Shown: positions 42,800-50,392 of the stretch, one piece after another
Layout of the letters: every line of letters begins with the position of its first letter
Position numbering within the stretch: the stretch's first letter is position 1
NCBI RefSeq assembly: GCF_025630775.1
Contig: NZ_JAOSZE010000017.1
Span: 1 to 64,000, forward strand
Direction of reading: 5' to 3'
DNA: 64,000 nt
Source: Actinoplanes sp. KI2
GTDB lineage: Bacteria > Actinomycetota > Actinomycetes > Mycobacteriales > Micromonosporaceae
Position numbers and translations under genes: made by a program
The notes under the pieces: generated by a model
Database searches by the model: none
The model's input: the letters and a program-made list of their open reading frames with translations, nothing else
Told to the model about the DNA's origin: nothing

Positions 42800-43203
42800 G
42801 CCTTCGGCTCCAGCCTGATCGACAGGCTGTTCACGCAGTGGCGAGTGTTCTTGTCGGTGAGGTGCTCCCCGCGGAACACGTGGCCCAGGTGTGAATCGCA
42901 CCGGGCGCATCGGATCTCGACTCGCACCATGCCGAGGCTGCGGTCCTCGATCTCCTTGACCGCGCCGGGGATGGCGTCGTCGAAGGACGGCCAGCCGCAG
43001 TGCGAGTCGAACTTGTAGTCACTCGGGTAGAGCGCCGCGCCGCAGGCCCGGCACTCGTACATGCCCTCGGTCTTGGTGTCGACGTACTCGCCGGACCAGG
43101 GTGCCTCGGTTCCGGCCTGGCGGAGGATGCGGAACTCCTCCGGGCTGAGCCGGACCCGCCACTCGTCCTCCGTGGTGGGCAGGGTGGTGTCGTTCGTCGC
43201 CAT
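42796..43203 (-). CDS. msrB: Peptide methionine (R)-S-oxide reductase
   Basis: Repairs the R-sulfoxide of methionine in oxidised proteins. 135 residues. Two zinc CxxC pairs, YECRACGAALY and RCARCDSHLGHVF, the signature SHCGWPSFDDAIPG and the catalytic Cys in TRHCVNSLSIRL. The ATG at 43203 lies 7 nt after TACCTT (43216-43211), a leaderless arrangement. Convergent with folA. Confidence 0.95.
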   Translation of the reverse strand: MATNDTTLPTTEDEWRVRLSPEEFRILRQAGTEAPWSGEYVDTKTEGMYECRACGAALYPSDYKFDSHCGWPSFDDAIPGAVKEIEDRSLGMVRVEIRCARCDSHLGHVFRGEHLTDKNTRHCVNSLSIRLEPKA

Positions 43204-43401
43204 GCCGTCAAAGGTACGTCGATGGAGTGCCGACGCACCCGTGGTGCGGCCGTTGCCGCCGGCGTGCCCGTTGAGCGGAACAGGGAAGAGGCCCCAGCCC
43301 GCGGGTTGCACACCCGTGAGGGGATTTAGGGGGTAAACCGGGCAATCCCCGCTAAGCTCACTTTGGACCCGGAAATATCGCAAGAGAACGGATAACTCCT
43401 C

Positions 43402-43887
43402 ATGAGTGCAAATCGTCGGATTCTCGTAGCCGGACTGTCCGCGGCGGCCGCCCTGTTCTTCGCAGCCTCGCCGGCTCTCGCCGCGGCCCACCCGGCCGCC
43501 ACCGCCCCGCCGTGCGCGGAGGGCCGGCGCGACGGCTGCGTCTATGTCGACCAGGACGGTGTCCCCGCCGGGGACACCCGGGGTACCGGCGGCTACGGGG
43601 TCTTGCCGACCACGCCGTCCACCACGTACCCGACCAGCCCGGTGCCGAGCACCACCGCCCCGACCGCGCACGTCGACACGGTGCCGCCGACGACCACGCC
43701 GGTCACCTCGAGCCCGAGCCCCAGCGGCGTCAAGGGCGCCATGGTGCCGCCGAAGAACGGGGTCAGCGCCGGGCACGCCCTCCCGGTGACCGGGGCGCCG
43801 ATGGGCACGATCGTCGCGGTCGGCGCGCTCATGGTGGCCGCCGGCGGGACCGCGGTCTGGTACACCCGGCGCCGCCGCGAGGCCTGA
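43402..43887 (+). CDS. LPXTG-anchored Thr/Pro-rich surface protein
   Basis: A 161-residue exported protein: signal peptide of about 27 residues ending SPALA, a stalk rich in Thr/Pro/Ser (TTPSTTYPTSPVPSTTAPT), the sortase motif LPVTG at 127-131, a hydrophobic helix and the basic tail RRRREA. It should be covalently linked to the wall by a class E/F-like sortase, none of which is in the window. Two Cys near the mature N terminus (PPCAEGRRDGC) may form a disulfide. Function unknown. Strong terminator follows. Confidence 0.88.
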   Translation: MSANRRILVAGLSAAAALFFAASPALAAAHPAATAPPCAEGRRDGCVYVDQDGVPAGDTRGTGGYGVLPTTPSTTYPTSPVPSTTAPTAHVDTVPPTTTPVTSSPSPSGVKGAMVPPKNGVSAGHALPVTGAPMGTIVAVGALMVAAGGTAVWYTRRRREA

Positions 43888-43912
43888 GCCACGACGAATG
43901 ATCTTCCAGGAG

Positions 43913-43939
43913 AACGGGCCGCCCACCGGGCGGCCCGTT
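43913..43939 (+). terminator. Hairpin terminator after the LPXTG gene
   Basis: AACGGGCCGCCC (43913-43924) pairs with GGGCGGCCCGTT (43928-43939): 12-bp perfect stem, 3-nt loop, followed by a short T run. It lies 26 nt after the stop at 43887 and just before the promoter of the next gene. Confidence 0.9.
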
Positions 43940-43956
43940 TCGTTAGGGTCGATCAC

Positions 43957-44988
43957 ATGCCGAAAGCCGCAGCGGAAGAGCACGAGATCGCCGGCCGCAC
44001 CGTCCGGCTGAGCAGCCCCGACAAGATCGTCTTTCCGAGCAAGGGCTACACCAAGCGCGACGTCTTCGAGTACTACCGGGCCGTCGGCGACGGCATCCTG
44101 CGCGCCCTGCGCGACCGGCCCACGACCCTGCAGCGCTTTCCGGACGGCATCGAGGGCGAGGCGTTCTTCCAGAAGCGCATCCCCACCCGCGGCGTGCCAC
44201 CCTGGATCCAGACCGCGAAGATCACCTTCCCGAGCGGCCGGGGCGCCGACGAGCTCTGCCCGGCCGACCTCGCCCACGTGGCCTGGGCCGCGCAGATGGG
44301 CACCATCGTCTTCCACCCCTGGCCGGTGCGGGCCGCCGCCGTCGACAACCCCGACGAGCTGCGCATCGACCTCGACCCGCACGCCGGCACCGGGTTCGCC
44401 GAGGTGGTCGCCACCGCGGGGGTGGTCCGCGAGGTGCTGGCCGACCTGGGCTGGGTCGGGTATCCGAAGACCTCCGGCGGCCGCGGCGTGCACGTCTACA
44501 TCCGGATCGCGCCGCGGTGGTCGTTCGTGCAGGTGCGGCGGGCGGCGATCGCGCTGGCCCGGGAGGTGGAGCGGCGGGCCCCCGACCGGATCACCACGGC
44601 CTGGTGGAAGGAGGAACGCGGCGAGAAGGTCTTCATCGACTTCAACCAGATGGCCCGGGACCGGACGATCGCCTGTGCGTACTCGCTGCGGGCCAACGGG
44701 CGTGCCACCGCCTCGGCGCCGGTGACCTGGGACGAGCTGACCCAGGTCGAGCCGGACGACTTCGACCTGCGCACGGTCCCCGCCCGGTTCGCGAAGATCG
44801 GCGACCCGCACGCCGCGATCGATGACGTGGCGCACGACCTCACGCCGCTGCTCGAGTGGTCCGAGCGGGACGAGCGGGACGGGCTGGGCGACATGCCGTA
44901 CCCGCCGGACCACCCGAAGATGCCGGGCGAGCCGCCGCGCGTCCAGCCGAGCCGGATCAACAAGGCGAACTGGCCGTCAGGGGGCTAG
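43957..44988 (+). CDS. LigD-type primase-polymerase (PrimPol-C/PolDom)
   Basis: Stand-alone polymerase of the archaeo-eukaryotic primase type, 343 residues. Features: FPSKGYTKRDVFEYYRAVGD, FFQKRIPTRGVPPW, catalytic DLD in LRIDLDPHAGTGF, SGGRGVHVYIRI and FIDFNQMARDRTIACAYS. Mycobacterial homologues fill short gaps in repair and work with LigC ligases; a LigC-type ligase is encoded 2.1 kb downstream on the other strand. Leaderless-looking: TAGGGT (43944-43949), 7 nt, ATG. Its stop lies in a 34-bp tandem duplication. Confidence 0.93.
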   Translation: MPKAAAEEHEIAGRTVRLSSPDKIVFPSKGYTKRDVFEYYRAVGDGILRALRDRPTTLQRFPDGIEGEAFFQKRIPTRGVPPWIQTAKITFPSGRGADELCPADLAHVAWAAQMGTIVFHPWPVRAAAVDNPDELRIDLDPHAGTGFAEVVATAGVVREVLADLGWVGYPKTSGGRGVHVYIRIAPRWSFVQVRRAAIALAREVERRAPDRITTAWWKEERGEKVFIDFNQMARDRTIACAYSLRANGRATASAPVTWDELTQVEPDDFDLRTVPARFAKIGDPHAAIDDVAHDLTPLLEWSERDERDGLGDMPYPPDHPKMPGEPPRVQPSRINKANWPSGG

Positions 44989-45068
44989 TTTCATCCCCTC
45001 ATGCCCGCTGTCACAGGGCTAGTTTCATCCCCTCGTGCCCGCTGTCACAGGGCTAGTTTCATCCCCTC
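44982..45068. repeat. 34-bp tandem duplication at a convergent gene junction
   Basis: Two complete 34-bp units (44982-45015 and 45016-45049) and a partial third (45050-45068), differing by one base. Each unit contains the PrimPol TAG context (GGGCTAG) and, in reverse, the last codons and TGA of the GNAT gene (EGMKLAL). The genuine GNAT end uses the third copy; the others repeat it beyond the stop. Confidence 0.93.
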
Positions 45069-45500
45069 GTGGCTCGCGACGAAGCCGAGCGAGTCGTAGA
45101 ACCGGTGCGCGTCGGCGCGGCGCTTGTCGGTGGTGAGCTGCACGATCCGGCAGCCGCGGCCGCGGGCGCGGTCGATCGCGTACGCCATGAGCTCGCGCCC
45201 GATGCCGCCGGAGCGACGGTCGGCGCGCACCCGGACCGCCTCCACGGTCATCCGCCACGCGCCACCGCGGCTGAGCCCCGGCGTGAACGTGAGCTGGCAG
45301 GTCGCGACCACCTCGCCGTCGGCCTCGGCGACGATCAGCTCGTTGTTCGGGTCGGCGTCGATCGCCTCGAACGCCGCCCAGATCGCGGCGTCCACCTCCT
45401 CGGCGACGACGCCGAACCCGCGGGCCCGGCTGATGTCGTCGTCGGCGAGCAACCGCAGGATCGCGGGCACGTCGACCCGTTCGGCCGAGCGGAACTCCAT
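45045..45500 (-). CDS. GNAT-family N-acetyltransferase
   Basis: A 151-residue acetyltransferase. VDVPAILRLLADDDISRARG near the start, LIVAEADGEVVATCQLTF (beta4), acetyl-CoA loop VRADRRSGGIGRELMAYAID and TDKRRADAHRFYDSLGF. Substrate unknown. ATG at 45500 shares bases with the stop of the upstream hydrolase; a GTG at 45503 is also possible, so the two genes are coupled. The 3' end forms part of the 34-bp duplication. Confidence 0.9.
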   Translation of the reverse strand: MEFRSAERVDVPAILRLLADDDISRARGFGVVAEEVDAAIWAAFEAIDADPNNELIVAEADGEVVATCQLTFTPGLSRGGAWRMTVEAVRVRADRRSGGIGRELMAYAIDRARGRGCRIVQLTTDKRRADAHRFYDSLGFVASHEGMKLAL

Positions 45501-47068
45501 CACTTTGCCGGACACCGCAGGCCTTCCGCGGGCACCTGGAGATTGATCAGGTAGTTGTCGACCGCCTGCACGATGCAGGGCGTGCTCGGGTACGCCGTGT
45601 GCCCCTCGCCCTCCCAGGTGAGCACGTGCCCGACGCCCAGCATGTCGGCCAGCGCGGCGGTGTTCTCGTACGGCGTCGCCGGGTCGCCGGTGGTGCCGAC
45701 CACCACGATCGGCGGGGCACCGGTCGCGGCGCCGGCCGGGAACGGGTCGCGCTCGCCCGGCCACAGGGTGCACGGCAACATGCCGGTCGCGAGCGAGGCG
45801 CCGAACAGCGGGTACTTCTTGCGCCACTCGCCCTGCAACTGCCGGATCTCGGCGACGCTCGGCACGTCCTTGGTGTCCGAGCAGTTCACCGCGAGGTTGG
45901 CGTCGAAGAGATTGCTGTACGTGCCGTCCGACTTTCGATCGGCGTACTGGTCGGCGAGGGTGAAGATGCCCTTCGCGTTGCCCTCCTTGAGCGTGGACAC
46001 CGCCGCGGCCAGCGCCGTCCAGCCCGTCTCGGTGTACAGCGACGAGATCACGGCCAGGAAGATCCAGCCGGAGGTCGCCTTCCGCCCGTCGCTGTAGGGC
46101 ACCGGGTTCTTCTCGGCCGCCGCCATCGCGTCGGTCACGGCCTTACGCGCGTCCGGTGCGATCGGGCACTTCGCCGGGGTCGCCTTGCACCAGTTGCCGA
46201 AGTTCGTGAACGCCCGCTCGAAGCCCTTCGCCTGCAACTCGGAGCTCTGGACGAAGGTCTGCTTCGGGTCGATCGCGCCGTCCAGCACCATCGCCCGGAT
46301 GTCGGTCGGGAACTGCTGCGCGTAGGTGGCGCCGAGCAGCGTTCCGTACGAGAAGCCCAGGTAGTTCAGCTTGTTGTCGCCGACGGTCTGCCGGATCGCG
46401 TCCATGTCCCGGGCGGCCTGCTCGGTGGCGAAGGTGACGAGCTGGTCGCCGTACTTGTCGCCGCAGCCGTCCACGATCCTCTTGTTCAGCGCGACGAAGG
46501 CGTTGAACTGCGCCTGGGTGACCAGGTCGGGCGGGGAGGCGAAGGTCGCGTCCTGATCGGCGTCGCTGATGCACTTCACCGGGTCGGACCGGCCGACGCC
46601 ACGCGGGTCGAAGCCGATGATGTCGAACTGGTTGGTGACGGCGGTCGGCAGGCCGCCGAGCGACTCGCCGTAGGAGAGGTAGACCGCGGTCTCGATGCCG
46701 GAGCCGCCCGGGCCGCCCGGGTTGATCAGCAGCGAGCCGATCCGGTGCGACTGGGTCTTGGACCGGACCCGGATGAGGGCGATCCCGTACGTCTGGCCGT
46801 TGGTCTTGTCGTGCCAGTCGCGCGGGACCCGGACCGTGGCGCAGTCGTACGTCATGTTGCTGGCGCCCCGGCCGATCAGCGACTTGGGAATGTCCGAGCA
46901 GTCCCGCCAGTCGGTCGCGGCGCCGGTCGGAGCGACGGTGCCGTTGGCATCCGGCCCGGCCTCGCCCGAGCCGTCCGGCGCGAACGTGGGCACGGTGCAG
47001 CCGGCAACGGCGAGGACCGCCGCGAACAGGAGTACGGCGACCAGACGAAGACGACGCGGCACGATCAC
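45500..47068 (-). CDS. Secreted alpha/beta-hydrolase, tripeptidyl-aminopeptidase-like lipoprotein
   Basis: A 522-residue exported protein with a lipobox (LAVAGC, Cys24), so probably anchored in the outer leaflet of the membrane. Alpha/beta-hydrolase fold: oxyanion region LLINPGGPGGSG, DIIGFDPRGVGRSDPV, nucleophile GFSYGTLLGATYA (Ser), Asp in VVGTTGDPATPYENT and His in EGEGHTAYP; the last 100 residues are a TAP C-terminal domain. The family removes N-terminal peptides in Streptomyces (Tap/SlpD/SlpE). Ends overlapping the GNAT gene. Confidence 0.92.
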   Translation of the reverse strand: MIVPRRLRLVAVLLFAAVLAVAGCTVPTFAPDGSGEAGPDANGTVAPTGAATDWRDCSDIPKSLIGRGASNMTYDCATVRVPRDWHDKTNGQTYGIALIRVRSKTQSHRIGSLLINPGGPGGSGIETAVYLSYGESLGGLPTAVTNQFDIIGFDPRGVGRSDPVKCISDADQDATFASPPDLVTQAQFNAFVALNKRIVDGCGDKYGDQLVTFATEQAARDMDAIRQTVGDNKLNYLGFSYGTLLGATYAQQFPTDIRAMVLDGAIDPKQTFVQSSELQAKGFERAFTNFGNWCKATPAKCPIAPDARKAVTDAMAAAEKNPVPYSDGRKATSGWIFLAVISSLYTETGWTALAAAVSTLKEGNAKGIFTLADQYADRKSDGTYSNLFDANLAVNCSDTKDVPSVAEIRQLQGEWRKKYPLFGASLATGMLPCTLWPGERDPFPAGAATGAPPIVVVGTTGDPATPYENTAALADMLGVGHVLTWEGEGHTAYPSTPCIVQAVDNYLINLQVPAEGLRCPAK

Positions 47069-47127
47069 GGCCTTTCGATGGCTGAGCTTGCTTGATCGAG
47101 GCTAGCCGGTCGGTCCGACAGGTTCGC

Positions 47128-48195
47128 TCAGCGGCCGGTCAAGACCTCGGCCAGATTGACTTGGACAGGGCGCTCCAGCTGCTCGTACGTGCATGTGCGG
47201 GGTTCCCGGTCGGGCCGCCAGCGCTCGAACTGCGCGGTATGCCGGAATCGGACGCCTTCCATGTAGTCGTAGCGGACCTCGACCACCCGCTCCGGCCGCA
47301 GCGGCGTGAAGGAGAGATCCTTGCCGTTGTTCCACCGGCTGTACTCGTTCTTGCGCGGGGTGCGCTCGCCCTGCTCGTGCGCCGCCCAGTCCCACGGGTG
47401 CCCCTCGAACGACGTGACCAGCGGCTGCATCTCCTCGAACAGCTCCTCGCGGACGGCCATCGGAAAGCTGCCGATCACGCCGACCGAGGCCAGCACCCCC
47501 CGCTCGTCGTACAGGCCGAGCAGCAGCGAGCCGATCCGGTTCTCGCCCGATTTGTGCACCCGATAGCCGGCCACCACGCAGTCCGCGGTGCGCTTGTGTT
47601 TGATCTTGGACATCACCCGCTTGTCCGGCTGGTACGCCAGCTCGCGGCCCTTGGCGATCAACCCGTCCAGCCCGGCGCCCTCGAACTCCGCGAACCACCG
47701 CTGCGCGGTGGGAAGATCGTCGGTGGCCGGGGTGACGTGCACCGGTGGCTGCGCATCCTTGAGTACGTCGAGCAGCCGCTCGCGTCGCTCGGCGAACGGG
47801 CGTTCGGTCAGGTCCTCGTCGCCGATCGCGAGCAGGTCGAACGCCACGAAGCTGGCCGGCGTCTGCTCGCTGAGCAGCTTGACCCGGCTGGCCGCGGGGT
47901 GGATGCGCTGCTGCAGCGCCTCGAAGTCCAGCGTGTTGCGCTCGGTGTCGGCCACGATCACCTCGCCGTCGATCACCGCCCGCTCCGGGAAGTTCGCCAG
48001 CACGGCCCGGACGACCTCGGGGAAGTATCGGGTCATCGGCTTCTCGTTGCGGCTGCCGATCTCCACCTCGTCGCCGTCGCGGAAAATGATCGAGCGGAAG
48101 CCGTCCCACTTCGGCTCGTACAGCTGGCCGGGCGGAATCTCCGCGACGGGCTTCGCGAGCATCGGCTTGACCGGCGGGTTGATCGGCAGATCCAT
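47128..48195 (-). CDS. ligC: ATP-dependent DNA ligase, LigC type
   Basis: A 355-residue two-domain ligase. Adenylation domain with active-site Lys29 in YEPKWDGFRSIIF, then IGSRNEKPMTRYFPEV, VIDGEVIVA, GLIAKGRELAYQPDKR and KIKHKRTADCVVAGYR; OB domain after about residue 230. Length and lack of extra domains fit mycobacterial LigC, which joins nicks in backup repair with PrimPol-C. ATG at 48195. An in-frame extension upstream of this ATG is antisense to the MerR and transglutaminase genes and is not real. Confidence 0.92.
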   Translation of the reverse strand: MDLPINPPVKPMLAKPVAEIPPGQLYEPKWDGFRSIIFRDGDEVEIGSRNEKPMTRYFPEVVRAVLANFPERAVIDGEVIVADTERNTLDFEALQQRIHPAASRVKLLSEQTPASFVAFDLLAIGDEDLTERPFAERRERLLDVLKDAQPPVHVTPATDDLPTAQRWFAEFEGAGLDGLIAKGRELAYQPDKRVMSKIKHKRTADCVVAGYRVHKSGENRIGSLLLGLYDERGVLASVGVIGSFPMAVREELFEEMQPLVTSFEGHPWDWAAHEQGERTPRKNEYSRWNNGKDLSFTPLRPERVVEVRYDYMEGVRFRHTAQFERWRPDREPRTCTYEQLERPVQVNLAEVLTGR

Positions 48196-48256
48196 GGCAC
48201 CCAGTCTGCCGCTTCCGACGCCATCCGGAAGCCCCTCTTTACTCTCCCCTGAGGTC

Positions 48257-48287
48257 TTTACTCTCCCCCTGGGGGAGACCCCAGACT
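48257..48287 (+). promoter_or_regulatory. MerR-type promoter with dyad in a 19-bp spacer
   Basis: -35 TTTACT (48257-48262), 19-bp spacer and -10 CAGACT (48282-48287). The spacer holds CTCCCCC-T-GGGGGAG (48263-48277), the kind of dyad MerR proteins bind to untwist over-long spacers. The ATG of the merR gene is 7 nt after the -10, so the transcript would be leaderless. A similar half-element, TTTACTCTCCCC, occurs about 19 bp upstream at 48238. Confidence 0.8.
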
Positions 48288-48294
48288 CCATGCC

Positions 48295-49131
48295 ATGGAA
48301 GCGCGAGACCTCGAAACCCTCGCCATCGGCGAGTTCGGCCGGCTGGCCGGCCTGTCGATCAAGGCACTGCGGCTGTATGACGTGTCCGGTCTGCTCCGGC
48401 CCGACTCGGTCGACCCCGACACCGGCTATCGCCGATATCGGGCCGACCAGCTCGACCGCGCCCGGCGGATCAGCCTGCTGCGCCGGATCGCGATGCCGCT
48501 GGCGGAGATCGCCAAAGTGATCGACGCGCCCGACGAGGAGGCCGGGCCCCGTCTCGACCGCTGGTGGGCCGGCCAGGAGGCCGCCATGCAAAACCGGCGG
48601 GGGAGCGTGGCCTGGCTCCGCGGGCAGCTCATGCACGGCATTTCGCAACCCGAGCAGACGTACGCGGTGAGCACGCGCGACGTGCCGGCCACCAAGGTCG
48701 CGGCCCTGGTGACCGAGGTGTACCAGAGCACGCTGGTCGAGGCGATGCGCACCTGTGAGTGGACGCTCCGCGAGCACCTCACCCAGCAGCGGGCCGCGCT
48801 CACCCCCGAGTTCTGGGTGCTTTACCACGGCCCGGTCACACCCGACAGCGACGCGACCATCGAGGTCTGCATCCCGTTCATCGGCGCGGTCGAGCCGGCC
48901 GGCGAGATCGTCATCCGGGTCGAGCCTGCCCATCGCGAGTCCTACACCACCGTGGCCCGCGACGACGCCTTCTACCCCCGCATCCTGGGCGCGTACGAGG
49001 CCGTCTCCGCCTATGTCGCCCGGCACTCGCTGGTGCCGAGCGGGCCCGACCGCGAGATCTACCTCAACGACTGGGATCAGATCTCCGGCGCCGATCCCTT
49101 CGTGCAAGTCGCCCAACCCATCCTGGAGTAA
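48295..49131 (+). CDS. MerR-family regulator with GyrI-like effector domain
   Basis: A 278-residue activator. Winged helix-turn-helix at 10-75 (IGEFGRLAGLSIKALRLYDV, GYRRYRADQLDRARRI), dimer coil, then a GyrI/BmrR-like ligand-binding domain (EVYQSTLVEAMRTCEWTLRE ... ATIEVCIPFIGAVEPAGEI). BmrR-type domains bind hydrophobic or cationic small molecules. Autoregulation is likely from the promoter structure. It is followed 3 bp on by the transglutaminase gene, the probable output of the switch. Confidence 0.93.
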   Translation: MEARDLETLAIGEFGRLAGLSIKALRLYDVSGLLRPDSVDPDTGYRRYRADQLDRARRISLLRRIAMPLAEIAKVIDAPDEEAGPRLDRWWAGQEAAMQNRRGSVAWLRGQLMHGISQPEQTYAVSTRDVPATKVAALVTEVYQSTLVEAMRTCEWTLREHLTQQRAALTPEFWVLYHGPVTPDSDATIEVCIPFIGAVEPAGEIVIRVEPAHRESYTTVARDDAFYPRILGAYEAVSAYVARHSLVPSGPDREIYLNDWDQISGADPFVQVAQPILE

Positions 49132-49134
49132 GCC

Positions 49135-50019
49135 ATGGACTACGCCCGGCAGACCCGGTTCTCCGACCCGCGCGCCCACGCGAAGCTGTTCGACCCGCTG
49201 CCCGACGACCCTCGCGGCATCGGGGAGGTGATCCGCAACATCGTTGTCCACTACCGCGCATCGGGCATCCCGTTCGAACTCGAACGGCTCGCCGAGATCG
49301 ACAGTCGCTGGGCCGATCGGCTGCTCGATGCCGACCGGAGCCGGTTCGACACCCCGCTGACCGAGCCACGTGCTCCCGAGCAGCGCATCGTCGGCTGCTG
49401 TCGCGATTTCACGCTGCTCACGGTCGCCGCCTTGCGGCACAAGGGTATTCCCGCCCGCAGCCGGGTCGGATTCGCCGATTACCTCGGCCCGGATTGGCAC
49501 TACGACCATGTCGTCGCCGAGTACTGGGACGGCGCCCGGTGGACCGCGATCGACAGTCAGGTGGATCGCTACGTCGATCTCGCACCCGGCGGGCTGCGGA
49601 CCGCGGCCCAGGTCTGGTCGGAACACCGGCGGGGCGACCTCGACGTGGAGTCCTTCGGCGTGGATCCGGGTGACCACTTCAATCGCGGTTCCTGGTTCGT
49701 CCGCAACTACGTCATCTCCGAGCTCGCCCACCGCCGCGGTGACGAGCTGCTGCTCTGGGACCTTTGGGGAGGCATGTATCTCACCCTGGGCTATGACCTG
49801 GAGATGATCGACGAGGTGGCCGACCTTCTCCAGTCCGCCGACGCGGGCGACTCGCGGGCCGAGGAGAAGCTCGCCGGCATCTACGCCGACGATGAGCGCC
49901 TTCATCCGGGCGTCCAGGTCGAGTGCCTCAGCCCCTCCAAGCCCTCCCTCAGCGTGTTCACTGTCGACCTCGAGCGCCGTCAGCAGGTTGAGAGCCGGGA
50001 GTCGATCAGGCGCCGCTAG
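49135..50019 (+). CDS. Transglutaminase-like superfamily protein
   Basis: A 294-residue cytosolic protein with a transglutaminase/protease-like core: catalytic Cys in IVGCCRDFTLLTVAALRHKG, His in DWHYDHVVAEYWDGARW and Asp in TAIDSQVDRYV. It has no signal peptide. The family includes peptidases, amidases and peptide-linking enzymes, so the reaction cannot be named. Placed 3 bp after the MerR gene, hence one operon induced by the MerR ligand; modification of a small-molecule amide or peptide is one possibility. Confidence 0.88.
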   Translation: MDYARQTRFSDPRAHAKLFDPLPDDPRGIGEVIRNIVVHYRASGIPFELERLAEIDSRWADRLLDADRSRFDTPLTEPRAPEQRIVGCCRDFTLLTVAALRHKGIPARSRVGFADYLGPDWHYDHVVAEYWDGARWTAIDSQVDRYVDLAPGGLRTAAQVWSEHRRGDLDVESFGVDPGDHFNRGSWFVRNYVISELAHRRGDELLLWDLWGGMYLTLGYDLEMIDEVADLLQSADAGDSRAEEKLAGIYADDERLHPGVQVECLSPSKPSLSVFTVDLERRQQVESRESIRRR

Positions 50020-50023
50020 CCGG

Positions 50024-50392
50024 CTATCTGACCAGCAGCCTGACGAGTCGGTCCAGTTCGGCCTCCGGGTCGGTGGCCAGGCCCATGTGCACCGGGCCGG
50101 CCCGCAGGATCGTGCTGCGCGGGGCGACCAACCAGCGGAACCGTTCGCCGGGCTTCATCTCGGCCGCGGCTCCGGCGCCGGTGCAGGTCGCCTCCCACGA
50201 CGCGAGGGCGGCGGCGACCGCGGGGACGTCGACGTCCGGGTCGAGGGCGCGCAGCCGGTCCTCGTCCAGGTGCGTGCGGGCGGCGAGGAAGTCGAGGCGC
50301 TGGCTGTACAGCACCACGCCTACGTTGATCAGCTCACCACGTTCGATACGGGGGACAGCCTGAATGATGGCGTACTCATACGGAGTTCTCAT
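50024..50392 (-). CDS. DUF3037 family protein
   Basis: A 122-residue protein of the DUF3037 family: YEYAIIQAVPRIERGELINV, GVVLYSQRLDFLAARTHLDE and the end-region FRWLVAPRSTILRAGPVHMG. Usually encoded directly after a HipA-like kinase, as here, where the ATG lies inside the last codons of that gene (4-bp overlap). The function of the pair is unknown; the strict pairing suggests that the proteins interact. Confidence 0.9.
   Translation of the reverse strand: MRTPYEYAIIQAVPRIERGELINVGVVLYSQRLDFLAARTHLDEDRLRALDPDVDVPAVAAALASWEATCTGAGAAAEMKPGERFRWLVAPRSTILRAGPVHMGLATDPEAELDRLVRLLVR

Noticed and set aside
48196-49905. Upstream extension of the LigC ligase frame
   Set aside because: It runs antisense to the MerR and transglutaminase genes, and the ligase homology starts at the ATG at 48195.
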